64,000 bases of DNA from Acuticoccus sp039034015 (GCA_039034015.1 JBCCBM010000002.1:62001-126000), one strand, 5' to 3'. Shown: positions 17,332-26,133, counted from the first letter of the stretch. Notes: generated by a model from the letters alone, not told the origin. Numbers and translations are program-made.

Positions 17332-17347
17332 GGGGCCCGAAGGCCCC
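17332..17347 (-). terminator. Intercistronic UUCG-loop hairpin after the dipeptide binding-protein gene
   Basis: On the minus strand GGGGCC-TTCG-GGCCCC is a perfect 6-bp stem with a UUCG loop between the binding-protein stop and the Uma2 start. It matches the hairpin after the sugar binding-protein gene at 2225 and probably acts as a message stabiliser or partial terminator. Confidence 0.55.
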
Positions 17348-17353
17348 GACCGA

Positions 17354-18898
17354 TTATTGCTCCAGGTAAGCGTCCACGAACCCGTCGTTCACGCCAATCG
17401 CAGTTTTGACCAAATCTTTGACGTTGCAACGGTAAATCGTCGGGAACTCCAGTTCCAGCGTCCACGCCACCGGCACATCGTCGACGAGCTTCATCTGCAC
17501 ATCGTCATAAAGCGCCTGGCGCGCCTCGGCCCCGACAGCAACGGCCGCATCGGCGAACAACTGGTCAACTTCCGCGCTTTCATACCCTTGAACGTTGTTC
17601 CAGGGGGAGCCTTTGGCAATGTTGGACGAGATGTACGTGCGCGCAACGCCAAGGGCCGGGTCGCCGTATTGATAAAGGTAAGTAAAGGCGAGATCATAGT
17701 CCCACTCGGAAACCTTTTGGTTCCACCCGGCAACGTCCGTTGCCTCGATGGTGACGTTGATGCCCACCTCATCAAGGTTTTGCTTCACCGCTTCGGCCCA
17801 GCGCTGCCACGTCTCACCATAGGGGAGCGGCAACACGCGCACGGCCTCGCCATTATACCCCATCTCGGCCAGCAACTCGCGCGCCTTTTCAGGGTTATAC
17901 TCATAGGCGGGAAGGTCATCGGAGAAGAAGTTCGTCTTCGATGAGACCGGCCCCGCGGCAACGTTGGCAAATCCGTTCCAGATCACGTCTTTCACGAACT
18001 CGCGGTCCATGGCGTACATCACCGCCTGGCGGAACCGTTTATCCGCGGTCGGCCCCTCGCGGTTGTTAAGCCAAAGCCAGGCGTGGGGCGCAAAGTATTC
18101 CCAGCCCTGACCGGTGGAACAGACGCCATCCATGGCGGTGAGCCGTGGCACATCAAAGTTTTCCACCGAGCCGCCGGGCAACACATCCACCTTGCCCGTC
18201 TCAAACGCCACCGCGCGGGACGCCGCGTCCGGGATCACCTGCCAATAAATCTCATCAAGGTAAGGCTGACCCTCCACATGATAGTCTTCGTTCTTGACGA
18301 GGTGAATGTAAGAGCCCTTCTCCCACTCCTGGAACTTGAAGGGACCTGTCCCGATGGGCGTCGCATTCATCGGGTTGTTTTGAAAATCAGTCCCCTCATA
18401 GATGTGTTTGGGGATCATCGGCATCGTCCCCACTTCAAAGATGCCGAGGAACGGGCCGAACGGGTTTTTCAGCTGAAACACCACCGTCGTGTCGTCCGGC
18501 GCCGTCACGCTCTCCACATGCTGGAGCGAAACCCGGAGCCGCGGGTGCGTCTCGCGCAAGAATTCGTCGACCGAGAAGACAACATCCGCCGCGGTGAACG
18601 GCGCGCCGTCATGCCACGTCACGCCCTCTTTGAGCGTAAATGTGTAGGTGAGACCATCGTCCGACACCGTCCAGCTTTCCGCCAACGAGGGGATCGGGTT
18701 GAGGTCAGTGTCGTATTTGAGAAGGCTCTCATAGATGTTGCCGGCGACCATCTGCGTCGGCCCGTTTTGCACAATGCCCAGCATCAGCCCCGGCGGCTCG
18801 GGCTGAATGACGACGTTGAGCCGCCCGCCAGAGGTCTGCGCGCTCGCCGGAAGTGCGAGTGCGGCGGCCGCGAGGGCTGCGAGGAGTTGGGTTTTCAT
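17354..18898 (-). CDS. Dipeptide/oligopeptide-type ABC transporter binding protein
   Basis: A 514-residue family 5 extracellular solute-binding protein. The signal peptide MKTQLLAALAAAALALPASA ends near residue 20. The mature part carries the family signature PIPSLAESWTVSDDGLTYTF and the later NGFANVAAGPVSSK region. It captures peptides or similar amides for the DppBC-type channel. A TAGGAG site lies nine bases before the ATG at 18898. Ligand specificity cannot be read. Confidence 0.92.
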   Translation of the reverse strand: MKTQLLAALAAAALALPASAQTSGGRLNVVIQPEPPGLMLGIVQNGPTQMVAGNIYESLLKYDTDLNPIPSLAESWTVSDDGLTYTFTLKEGVTWHDGAPFTAADVVFSVDEFLRETHPRLRVSLQHVESVTAPDDTTVVFQLKNPFGPFLGIFEVGTMPMIPKHIYEGTDFQNNPMNATPIGTGPFKFQEWEKGSYIHLVKNEDYHVEGQPYLDEIYWQVIPDAASRAVAFETGKVDVLPGGSVENFDVPRLTAMDGVCSTGQGWEYFAPHAWLWLNNREGPTADKRFRQAVMYAMDREFVKDVIWNGFANVAAGPVSSKTNFFSDDLPAYEYNPEKARELLAEMGYNGEAVRVLPLPYGETWQRWAEAVKQNLDEVGINVTIEATDVAGWNQKVSEWDYDLAFTYLYQYGDPALGVARTYISSNIAKGSPWNNVQGYESAEVDQLFADAAVAVGAEARQALYDDVQMKLVDDVPVAWTLELEFPTIYRCNVKDLVKTAIGVNDGFVDAYLEQ

Positions 18899-18912
18899 GG
18901 CTGCTCCTAAGG

Positions 18913-19683
18913 TCATGAAAAGGTGTCTTTGTCCGTGTCGGTGACGAGGCGGACAATGGCGTCCCACTCCTCATCATCACCGCTCGCCTCGGCCGCGTCA
19001 TAGGCGGCCTGGTACTGCGCGGCGGTGTGCCGTGCGAGCGCATCGGGGATCGGGCGCGGCGTGAGCCCCATGGAGAGCGCCGCCACCTGCGCCTGGCACG
19101 ATCGCTCAAGGTTGAGCGTCAGCTTCACCGCCTCGGCCACCGAGCGCCCGCACGTCAAAAGCCCGTGGTTGCGCAAGATCATCACAAAGTGGGGCCCAAG
19201 GTCGGCAATCAGCCGGTCGCGCTCGGCAAGGTCGAGCGCAATGCCCTCATAGTCGTGGACGGCAACCTTGTTGTGAAACTGGGCGGACCATTGGTTGAGG
19301 CTCAAGAGCCCCTCCGCCACCGATGACACGGCCACCCCCGCCGTTGTGTGCGTGTGGAGGACGCACACAACATCCGGCCGCGCGAGGTGCACGGCAGAGT
19401 GGATCGTAAACCCCGCCGCGTTCACCCCCCGGCCGAACGGGTCCTCGATCACCGCGCCGTCCGCATCAATGGTGACAAGGTTTTGCGGCGTCACCTCATC
19501 AAACCGCAACCCCATGGGGTTGAGGAGAAAGCGATGTTTCCCGTCTGGCCCATCGGGCAGTCGGGCGGAGATGTGGGTGTAAATCAGATCGTCGAGCCCC
19601 TTGAGGGCGATCAGGCGGTAGGCGATGGCAAGGTCACGCCGCAGGGTCGCCACCGGGTCGGCGCGCTCTGAAAATGCGTCCAT
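18913..19683 (-). CDS. Class II aldolase/adducin-family protein
   Basis: A 256-residue cytosolic protein of the class II aldolase/adducin fold. Zinc ligands are visible in VCVLHTHTTAGVA (His-x-His, about residues 106-118) and in MILRNHGLLTCG (about residues 168-179). Family members act as sugar-phosphate aldolases or as decarboxylases. It is the first gene of the minus-strand importer operon, 14 bases before the binding protein. The link to peptide import is not obvious, so its substrate is open. Confidence 0.85.
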   Translation of the reverse strand: MDAFSERADPVATLRRDLAIAYRLIALKGLDDLIYTHISARLPDGPDGKHRFLLNPMGLRFDEVTPQNLVTIDADGAVIEDPFGRGVNAAGFTIHSAVHLARPDVVCVLHTHTTAGVAVSSVAEGLLSLNQWSAQFHNKVAVHDYEGIALDLAERDRLIADLGPHFVMILRNHGLLTCGRSVAEAVKLTLNLERSCQAQVAALSMGLTPRPIPDALARHTAAQYQAAYDAAEASGDDEEWDAIVRLVTDTDKDTFS

Positions 19684-19861
19684 GTCCGCTCCTGGTTGCC
19701 TCCAGACAAGGAGTTGCCTGGTGGGCCGCCGGTGTCAACGCGCCGGCGCGTTGTGGTCCCCGTGCCGGACGTTTAAGCATGTCGCGTGCCGGGCCCCACC
19801 CAATCGCAAGGAGGTCACCCTTGGTCGCGCGCCAATCCATGCCGAACGCCAACCACCCTTG

Positions 19862-20893
19862 ATGCGCTGCTTTTACGACCCGGCCACGGCAGGGCACGCG
19901 CCGCAATTTTTCATGGTGCGCGGTCGCCCCGTTGCCAACGAGGAGCGCGCCGAGCGCGCCGAACGCCTCCTTGCGGCCCTTAAAACGCTGGGCCTGCCCA
20001 CCGAGGCGCCAAGCCCCGTCAGCGCCGCCGCGCTCACCGCCGTCCACACCCCGCGCTACCTCAACTTTTTGGAGACCGCGCACGCCGCGTGGCAGTCCTT
20101 GCCGGGCGCAGGGCCAGAGGTGCTGCCCAACGTCGTCCCCCGCCGGCCCGAGACGCGCTACCCCGCCGGCCTCGTCGGCAAGGCCGGCTTTCATATGGGC
20201 GACCTTGCCTGCCCCATCGGTCCTGCCACGTTCAGCGCCGCGATTGCCGCGGCCAGCACCGCCGCATCCGCCGCCAATGCCGTGATCGAGGGCGCACCGG
20301 CGGCCTACGCGCTCACCCGCCCCCCCGGCCACCACGCCCACGCCGAGATGGCGGCCGGCCACTGCTTCCTCAACAATGCCGCGATTGCCGCAGCCGCGCT
20401 CACAAAGGCCGGCGCGCGGGTTGCCATTCTCGACATGGACGTCCACCACGGCAACGGCACCCAAGCCATCTTCTATGAGCGGCCCGACATCCTCACCGTC
20501 TCCATCCACACCCATCCGGACGGTTTTTATCCCTGGTTTGTGGGCCATCATGACGAGATGGGCGCCGGCCCCGGCGAGGGCTTTAACCTCAACCTCCCCC
20601 TGCCGATGGGGGCCGACGACGCCGCCTGGCACGCCGCGCTCGGCCGTGGCATCGACGCCGTCCACGCCTTCGGGGCCGACACGCTCGTCCTCTCCCTCGG
20701 GCTTGACGTGCACGCCTCCGACCCGCTTGCCGGCATGACTGTCACGACTGATGGGCTGCGAGCGGCAGGGGCGCTCATCGGCGCCGTGCCCCTGCCGACC
20801 GCCATTGTCCAGGAGGGTGGCTACCTCTCGCCTGAACTCACCACCAATGCGGCCGCGTTCTTGTCCGCCTTCCTCAGCGCCCGCCCGCTGTGA
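19862..20893 (+). CDS. Histone-deacetylase-family acetylpolyamine amidohydrolase-like protein
   Basis: A 343-residue zinc amidohydrolase of the arginase/deacetylase superfamily. Motifs include TRPPGHHAH, LDMDVHHGNGTQ (zinc ligands Asp and His), LSLGLDVHASDP and the transition-state tyrosine in QEGGYL. The N-terminus (MRCFYDPATAGHAPQFFMVR) resembles acetylpolyamine amidohydrolases rather than acetoin-type AcuC proteins, so deacetylation of polyamines is the likely role. The stop overlaps the pyrK start (TGATG), which ties it to the pyrimidine genes. Confidence 0.82.
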   Translation: MRCFYDPATAGHAPQFFMVRGRPVANEERAERAERLLAALKTLGLPTEAPSPVSAAALTAVHTPRYLNFLETAHAAWQSLPGAGPEVLPNVVPRRPETRYPAGLVGKAGFHMGDLACPIGPATFSAAIAAASTAASAANAVIEGAPAAYALTRPPGHHAHAEMAAGHCFLNNAAIAAAALTKAGARVAILDMDVHHGNGTQAIFYERPDILTVSIHTHPDGFYPWFVGHHDEMGAGPGEGFNLNLPLPMGADDAAWHAALGRGIDAVHAFGADTLVLSLGLDVHASDPLAGMTVTTDGLRAAGALIGAVPLPTAIVQEGGYLSPELTTNAAAFLSAFLSARPL

Positions 20894-21642
20894 TGCCCGC
20901 CACCGTTGCCGACTGCACCGTCCCCGTCGTCGCGGGCCATCGGGTGGGGGATGTCGCCTTCCTGACCGTTGCGGCGCCGCAGGGGTGTGCGCCGTCGGGG
21001 CCGGGCGCCTTCGCGCTCCTTCGCGCTGTGTCGCCCGGCGCGCCGTTCCTGGGGCGACCGCTCAGCATCATTGGCGGCGACGAGGGTTTGTGGAGCTTTG
21101 CCTTCAACATCATCGGTGCAGGGACCGAGGCGCTCGCCGCCCTTGCCCCCGGCGAGAACGCCGAGATTGTCGGCCCCCTCGGCACCCCCTTCGGCGCGGC
21201 GTTCCTTGGCGAGGCGCCGGTCACCATCGTCGGCGACCGCACCCATGTCGGAACGCTTCTGGCGCTGGCCGCTGCGCGCAAAGGTTTGGTGACACGCGTC
21301 CTCCTGCGTGACGATGGCAGCCCGGCGATCCCCGTGTTTGAAGACGCCTTCAAAACCCTCGGCGCCACCGCATCGCGCGGCAACACCGCCGATGCCATTG
21401 CGCTCGCCGCGAAGGGCGACGACCCGCTTGCGATTGCCGGGGAAGACGTCCTTGCCGTCGCGCTCCAAGAGGCAACGCCCGAAGGCCGGGTCGCCGAGGT
21501 GGCGCTCCACCAGATGATGGGCTGCGGCTTTGGCGCCTGCCACAGCTGCGTTCACCCCTTGCGCGATGGCACGGTCGCCCTGGTGTGCCAGACCACCGTT
21601 TTGCCGCTTCACAAACCGGCCTTTGCGGCCCCCACGCCATGA
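20893..21642 (+). CDS. pyrK: Dihydroorotate dehydrogenase B, electron-transfer subunit
   Basis: A 249-residue flavoprotein that passes electrons between dihydroorotate dehydrogenase and NAD. The N-terminal FAD-binding barrel includes LLRAVSPGAPFLGRPLSI, and the middle is an NAD-binding domain. The C-terminal [2Fe-2S] motif is MMGCGFGACHSCVHP plus a fourth cysteine in LVCQTT. The ATG at 20893 overlaps the preceding stop, and its own stop overlaps the pyrD ATG (ATGA). Together they encode a class 1B enzyme, which is unusual for an alphaproteobacterium. Confidence 0.9.
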   Translation: MPATVADCTVPVVAGHRVGDVAFLTVAAPQGCAPSGPGAFALLRAVSPGAPFLGRPLSIIGGDEGLWSFAFNIIGAGTEALAALAPGENAEIVGPLGTPFGAAFLGEAPVTIVGDRTHVGTLLALAAARKGLVTRVLLRDDGSPAIPVFEDAFKTLGATASRGNTADAIALAAKGDDPLAIAGEDVLAVALQEATPEGRVAEVALHQMMGCGFGACHSCVHPLRDGTVALVCQTTVLPLHKPAFAAPTP

Positions 21643-22511
21643 GAGGTGTGGGCCCTGTCACCGTCGGGCGCGTTGCGCTGCGGGCGCCAATCCTCCCCGC
21701 GTCGGGCACGTTTTGCCCCGCCCACGCAGCGGTCATGGATGTGGCGCGGCTTGGCGCGGTGGTGCCCAAAACCGTCACCCACGAGCCGCGCGGCGGAAAC
21801 CCCACCCCGCGCCTTGTGGAGGCGGCTGGCGGGCTGATGAATGCCATCGGCATCCCCTCGCCGGGCGTCGAGGCGTTCGTGGCCGAAAGCCTCCCCGCCT
21901 ACGCCGCCCTCGGGCCCCCGGTCATCGTGTCGGTGAGCGCGGGGACCGCCGAGGGATTCTTAGCGCTGACACGCCGGCTCTGCGCGCCCGACTGCGCCGC
22001 CGTGGCAGGCCTGGAACTCAACCTCTCCTGCCCCAACCTTGAGGGCGGTGGCCACCTTTTTGCCGCCGACCCCCGTGCCACGGCGGCTGTCGTGGCCGCC
22101 TGCCGCTCCGTCACCGACCGGCCGCTTTGGGCAAAACTCTCCCCCGCCGTTGCCGACATTCAACCGGTGGCAACCGAGGCGGTGGCCGCCGGGGCCGACG
22201 CCCTTGTGGTGGGCAACACCATGCCTGCCCTTGCGCTTCAAGAGGGCGGGAAACCGCGCCTTGGCAACCGCTTTGGGGGCCTGTCTGGCCCGCCCATCAA
22301 GCCGCTGCAGCTTCGGCTTTGCGCGATGGTTGCCGAGGCCACCGATGCACCTGTGGTCGGTTGCGGCGGCATCACGACAATTTCCGACGTGCGCGACTAT
22401 TTCGCCGCCGGCGCGTCCGCCGTTGCGGTGGGGAGCGCGACCCTTGCCCGCCCGTCCACCATGGTGACGCTCCTGGATGCCCTTGAAGCGAGCGCCCATC
22501 CATCCGAATAG
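21639..22511 (+). CDS. pyrD: Dihydroorotate dehydrogenase B, catalytic subunit
   Basis: Oxidises dihydroorotate to orotate in pyrimidine synthesis. The 290-residue sequence is class 1 in length and lacks the N-terminal membrane extension of quinone-linked class 2 enzymes. Signatures: ASGTFCPAHA, GLELNLSCPNLEGGG, LWAKLSPAV, GNRFGGLSGPPIKP and VGCGGITT (phosphate-binding loop). It is translationally coupled to pyrK, as expected for a PyrK-PyrD complex. PyrE follows after 29 bases. Confidence 0.93.
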   Translation: MRGVGPVTVGRVALRAPILPASGTFCPAHAAVMDVARLGAVVPKTVTHEPRGGNPTPRLVEAAGGLMNAIGIPSPGVEAFVAESLPAYAALGPPVIVSVSAGTAEGFLALTRRLCAPDCAAVAGLELNLSCPNLEGGGHLFAADPRATAAVVAACRSVTDRPLWAKLSPAVADIQPVATEAVAAGADALVVGNTMPALALQEGGKPRLGNRFGGLSGPPIKPLQLRLCAMVAEATDAPVVGCGGITTISDVRDYFAAGASAVAVGSATLARPSTMVTLLDALEASAHPSE

Positions 22512-22528
22512 AACGCGGGTTTGCCGAT

Positions 22529-22543
22529 AAGGAGCGTCCCATC
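22529..22543 (+). promoter_or_regulatory. pyrE ribosome binding site with an apparent AUC start codon
   Basis: AAGGAG (22529-22534) is followed after exactly six bases by ATC (22541-22543) and then GCC AGT TCG. From the in-frame stop at 22484 to the GTG at 22682 there is no ATG, GTG or TTG in this frame, yet conserved pyrE residues are encoded upstream of 22682. So ATC at 22541 is the best-placed start. Confidence 0.6.
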
Positions 22544-23239
22544 GCCAGTTCGTCCTTCCCCGCGGCCTCTGATGAGGCGATTGCCGCTCGCACCGCCCGT
22601 GCCCTCATTGAGATCGGCGCGGTCCTCATCGCGCCGCAAACGCCGTTCACCTACACAAGCGGCCTCATTGCCCCGATCTACGTGGATTGCCGAAAGCCCA
22701 TCGCCTATCCGCGCGTGCGCCGGCGCCTCACCGCCCTTGCCCTTGCCAAGCTTGAGATGGCGGTAGGACTTGAAGCGTTCGACGCGGTGGCCGGCGGCGA
22801 AACGGCGGGCATTGCCTACGCCGCCTTCCTGGCCGAAGGGCTCGATCTTCCCATGCACTATGTGCGCAAAGCCCCCAAAGGCTTTGGCCGCGGCGCCCAG
22901 ATCGAAGGTGACTTGCGCGAGGGGGCGCGGGTTCTCTTGGTGGAGGATCTCGCCACCGATGGCGGCAGCAAGCGGGTCTTTGTGAAGGCGCTGCGGGAGG
23001 CGGGCGCGACGGTGGAGCATTGCCTCGTCCTCTTTCACCACGATGTGTTTCGCGATCGGCCGGACCGGCTCCAGGGTCTTGGCCTCACCCTCCACAGCCT
23101 TGCCCGCTGGGCGGATGTGATGGCCGCCGGGCGCGACACGTTCCCAGCCGCAGACCTTGCCGAGGTCGAAGCGTTCTTGGCCGACCCTTATGCGTGGAGC
23201 GGCGCCCGCGGCGGTCTTGCGCGCCCTCCCGAGGCCTGA
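22541..23239 (+). CDS. pyrE: Orotate phosphoribosyltransferase (probable AUC start)
   Basis: Joins orotate to PRPP to make OMP. The PRPP-binding signature VLLVEDLATDGGSK is at about residues 131-144. The N-terminal family block TPFTYTSGLIAPIYVDCRK (about residues 33-51) is encoded upstream of the first conventional start codon (GTG at 22682). I therefore start at ATC 22541, giving 232 residues, the usual size. A single-base error from ATG is the alternative. It completes the operon pyrK-pyrD-pyrE. Confidence 0.85.
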   Translation: MASSSFPAASDEAIAARTARALIEIGAVLIAPQTPFTYTSGLIAPIYVDCRKPIAYPRVRRRLTALALAKLEMAVGLEAFDAVAGGETAGIAYAAFLAEGLDLPMHYVRKAPKGFGRGAQIEGDLREGARVLLVEDLATDGGSKRVFVKALREAGATVEHCLVLFHHDVFRDRPDRLQGLGLTLHSLARWADVMAAGRDTFPAADLAEVEAFLADPYAWSGARGGLARPPEA

Positions 23240-23287
23240 CGGACCAACCGACCCGGCCGCACCCTCCGACCCGACCGCACCCCTTGA

Positions 23288-23554
23288 TCAGCCCGGGGCG
23301 TTGGCCCGGACGGCCAGGGCATGGACAGGGCCTGCGAGCTCATCCTTCAAAACCGCGTTCACCATTCTGTGGCGCGAAAGGCGGCTTTCGCCGGCAAATG
23401 CGGCCGCGGTCAGCTCCACACGAAAGTGTGTCTCGCCCTCGGGCCGCGCCCCCATATGGCCGGCGTGGAGGTGAGATTCGTCCGTCACGGTCAACGCCTC
23501 CGGGGTGAAGGCGGTCATCAATTTGTCACGAATGCGCTGTTGCACGGGGCCCAT
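23288..23554 (-). CDS. bolA: BolA-family protein
   Basis: An 88-residue BolA protein. These proteins pair with monothiol glutaredoxins in iron-sulfur and iron-status sensing and affect morphology. The family core is visible as VTDESHLHAGHMG followed by THFRVELTAAAFAG, then the helix RHRMVNAVLKDEL and the C-terminal VHALAV. A GGGAGG site precedes the ATG at 23554, and the longer frame upstream is not protein-like. It is convergent with pyrE. Confidence 0.92.
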   Translation of the reverse strand: MGPVQQRIRDKLMTAFTPEALTVTDESHLHAGHMGARPEGETHFRVELTAAAFAGESRLSRHRMVNAVLKDELAGPVHALAVRANAPG

Positions 23555-23736
23555 GGCCGACCTCCCATCGAACGCCCCTGTTAAACGATGGTGCCACGTC
23601 TTTCGCAATGCGCGTTGCGCCGTTAACGATGCGATGAGGACCGACGACTTGGGCCGCGCGGCGCGCCGGCAAGGGGCGCCTGCCACCGAGCAGGCCGATC
23701 GGTCCGGACGGTTTTGAGGATCGAGGGAGGGGCCCT

Positions 23737-25320
23737 ATGCCGACCGTTCTTGCCAAATGTTGGGGCGCCATGCGGGTGGCAGCCCTGGCGGCCATCGTGG
23801 TTGCCGTGTGCACCGATCGCGTGCGGGCGGAGGTGGGCGCCTACCTCCTGTTTGACATGGCCAACGGGGAGATCATCGCCAAACACAAGGCCTCCCAGCC
23901 CTGGTACCCGGCCTCGCTCACCAAGCTGATGACCGCCTACGTCACCTTCGCGGCGGTGCGGGATGGCACGTTGCGCCTGGACTCGCCGGTCAAAATTTCG
24001 CTCCAGGCGCGCCAACAGCCGCCGAGCCGCATGGGGTTTGCGCTCGGCACGGTCATCACCGTGGAAACGGCGCTGCGCATCATCCTGACGAAGTCGGCCA
24101 ACGATGTGTCGGTGGCGTTGGCCGAAAGCGTTGGGGGCACCCAGGCCGCGTTTGTGGCAGCGATGAACGAGACCGCCCGCACCCTCGGCATGGCCTCCAC
24201 CACGTTTGACAACCCCCACGGGCTCCCCAATCGCGGCCAGATCACCACCGCCCGCGACATGGCCGTCCTCATGATGGCGCTTCAAAGCGAGTTTCCGGAC
24301 CGGGCCGACTTTTTCACCATGAGCGGGGTCCGGCTTGGCAAGCGGGTCCTGCGCAATTTCAACGTCCTCATTCGCCGCTTTCCCGGCGCGGACGGGATGA
24401 AGACCGGCTTCATCTGTTCGTCAGGCTTCAACCTTGCCGCAAGCGCCACCCGCGATGGCGTGCGCCTGGGGGCGGTGGTGCTCGGCGGGCTCACCTCCCG
24501 CGAGCGAGACCAGCGCACGGCGGAACTGTTGCAAAAGGGGTTTGAGGCCCACCGGTCGGGCGGGCGCGTTGTGCTGGACGGCTTTGGCGATGTGGACGCG
24601 CGCCTTGTCCACGCGCCTGTCTCGGGGGAACGGGCAGCGCTTGGCCGCATTGCCGATCTTCCTCCGGGCGAGACGCCGGTTGTGGACCTTCGCCCCATCG
24701 TGTGCGGCGACAGGCGGCCCCCCACGCGCTATGACGCCGGCACCGTTGCAACCGTGGAAGCCCTGGAAGCCCAGCGTGCAGATGTCCTCGCATGGGCGAT
24801 CGCGCACAAAGCCCGGGAGGCGGCCATCCGCAAAGCGCTTTCGGCCCCCCGTGAGCCGGGCACAGCCCTCACCCCCCCAACGCGTGTAGAACCCCCCGAT
24901 GGCCCGGCGCGTGCGCTTTCCGGTGAAGCGCTGCGTCCGGCGGCCTGGTCTGCCCCAACGCCGGTCGCTTTCCCTGCCGCCCACCCCAACCGGGAGCGCC
25001 CAAAAGCCGGGCGTCTCGATGTTGCAGACTTTGCGCCGGAGGGGTGGACGCCGGCCGCCCTTGCGCCGCCGCCCCATCCGCTCTCAGCCGCCGGTCTTCG
25101 CGAACCGCTGCCAGAAAAGCCGATCGAAAAGGCGCTCGGCTACTTGGGGCCGGCCCGCAGCCTTGCCCCGATCGCAATCTCGGTGGGCGGCGCAAAGGCG
25201 CGGCCGAACGCGTCGGGTCCCATTGTGGGCGGAGGGCCGGCCCCAAAACCCCGGGCGCGGCCGGAGCCCCCGGCAGACGAAACCCTTGCGGCAGCGGAGA
25301 GTGACACGGACGGGGGTTGA
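23737..25320 (+). CDS. D-alanyl-D-alanine carboxypeptidase (penicillin-binding protein 5/6 family)
   Basis: A periplasmic peptidase that trims peptidoglycan pentapeptides. It is 527 residues long with an N-terminal hydrophobic signal (about residues 12-31). Active-site motifs are SLTKLM (serine and lysine, about residues 59-64), SAN (about 122-124) and KTG (about 217-219). The catalytic part ends near residue 270; the remaining 250 or so residues are rich in proline, alanine and arginine with no recognised domain, longer than in typical DacA/DacF proteins. Confidence 0.9.
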   Translation: MPTVLAKCWGAMRVAALAAIVVAVCTDRVRAEVGAYLLFDMANGEIIAKHKASQPWYPASLTKLMTAYVTFAAVRDGTLRLDSPVKISLQARQQPPSRMGFALGTVITVETALRIILTKSANDVSVALAESVGGTQAAFVAAMNETARTLGMASTTFDNPHGLPNRGQITTARDMAVLMMALQSEFPDRADFFTMSGVRLGKRVLRNFNVLIRRFPGADGMKTGFICSSGFNLAASATRDGVRLGAVVLGGLTSRERDQRTAELLQKGFEAHRSGGRVVLDGFGDVDARLVHAPVSGERAALGRIADLPPGETPVVDLRPIVCGDRRPPTRYDAGTVATVEALEAQRADVLAWAIAHKAREAAIRKALSAPREPGTALTPPTRVEPPDGPARALSGEALRPAAWSAPTPVAFPAAHPNRERPKAGRLDVADFAPEGWTPAALAPPPHPLSAAGLREPLPEKPIEKALGYLGPARSLAPIAISVGGAKARPNASGPIVGGGPAPKPRARPEPPADETLAAAESDTDGG

Positions 25321-25381
25321 AAAATTCGCGCATTGCGGGTAGGGGTTTGAGGGTTGCTTCCCGGGAAGGTGTCTTTTGACC

Positions 25382-25765
25382 ATGCGACAACCCTTTGAAA
25401 ACGCGCGCGAGGCCCATCACTTCGGCGCCGATGCGGAGCGGGCGGTGGCCGCGTTCCTCATCGCCGGCGAATATGACGTGTTGGGGCAGCGTCTGCGCAT
25501 TGCGCGAGACGAGGTGGATGTTGTCGCCTGCAAGGATGACACCGTGGCCTTTGTTGAGGTGAAGGCACGGCGCCGTGGTTGGTCAGGCGCAACGGCCGTC
25601 GACCGGAAAAAGCGCGCCCGGATGGTCCGTGCCGCCCTTGCGTGGCTTGCCGAGAACGAGCGCTACCAGCACTGTGGCATCCGTTTTGACGTCGCGCTGG
25701 TCTGGCCAGGCGCGCGGCTCGAATATCTTGAAAATGCGTTCGAGGCAGAACCCGGGTTTTTCTAA
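25382..25765 (+). CDS. YraN-family (UPF0102) nuclease-fold protein
   Basis: A 127-residue UPF0102 protein with a predicted restriction-endonuclease-like fold. Landmarks: the N-terminal GADAERAVAAFL, then IARDEVDVVACKDDTVAFVE, which carries the E-x-D and V-x-K type acid/base residues (FVEVKARRRG), and RFDVALV near the C-terminus. The role is undefined; members are often placed with recombination or envelope genes. I chose the ATG at 25382 over the TTG at 25376. Confidence 0.9.
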   Translation: MRQPFENAREAHHFGADAERAVAAFLIAGEYDVLGQRLRIARDEVDVVACKDDTVAFVEVKARRRGWSGATAVDRKKRARMVRAALAWLAENERYQHCGIRFDVALVWPGARLEYLENAFEAEPGFF

Positions 25766-26133
25766 CGCGCCCTTCGAAGCCCAGCGTTCCAAGGCAGGGT
25801 CGTTCCGTCCACCCCTCGGCCACTATGGCCCACGGCCTGGTTCATCCTCCAGGCGATCGGACGAGCTTCGTCGTGTGCGGTGCCGCCGCATCAGAGAAGG
25901 CCGTGTCGTCTGCGGCTCGGCCAAATCCACGGCCTGCGCGGACCATCCTGGTCGTTCCAGTGGCGTGCTTGTGCGCTCTGGATACGGGTGGGCTCATCCG
26001 AAGCTGAAGCACTCTTGCCAGACGGTATGACGCGTCTCATCCGGGAATCGGCAGGGCCGAAGACCGCGCGAGACGCCTTGAGTGGGCCGTCCCGACTGGC
26101 CCGATCGTGTTCTCTCTGAAGTCGGTGCGGATC
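25766..26133. other. Intergenic region without a recognisable gene
   Basis: About 370 bases between the stop of the YraN gene and the stop of the Fnr-type gene. Short frames on both strands read as arginine-, proline- and alanine-rich peptides unlike known proteins. I see no repeat and no strong terminator. A small RNA cannot be excluded from sequence alone. Confidence 0.5.

Noticed and set aside
19862..20893. True histone deacetylase or chromatin-type function
   Set aside because: The N-terminus and length fit acetylpolyamine amidohydrolases; bacteria lack the histone target.
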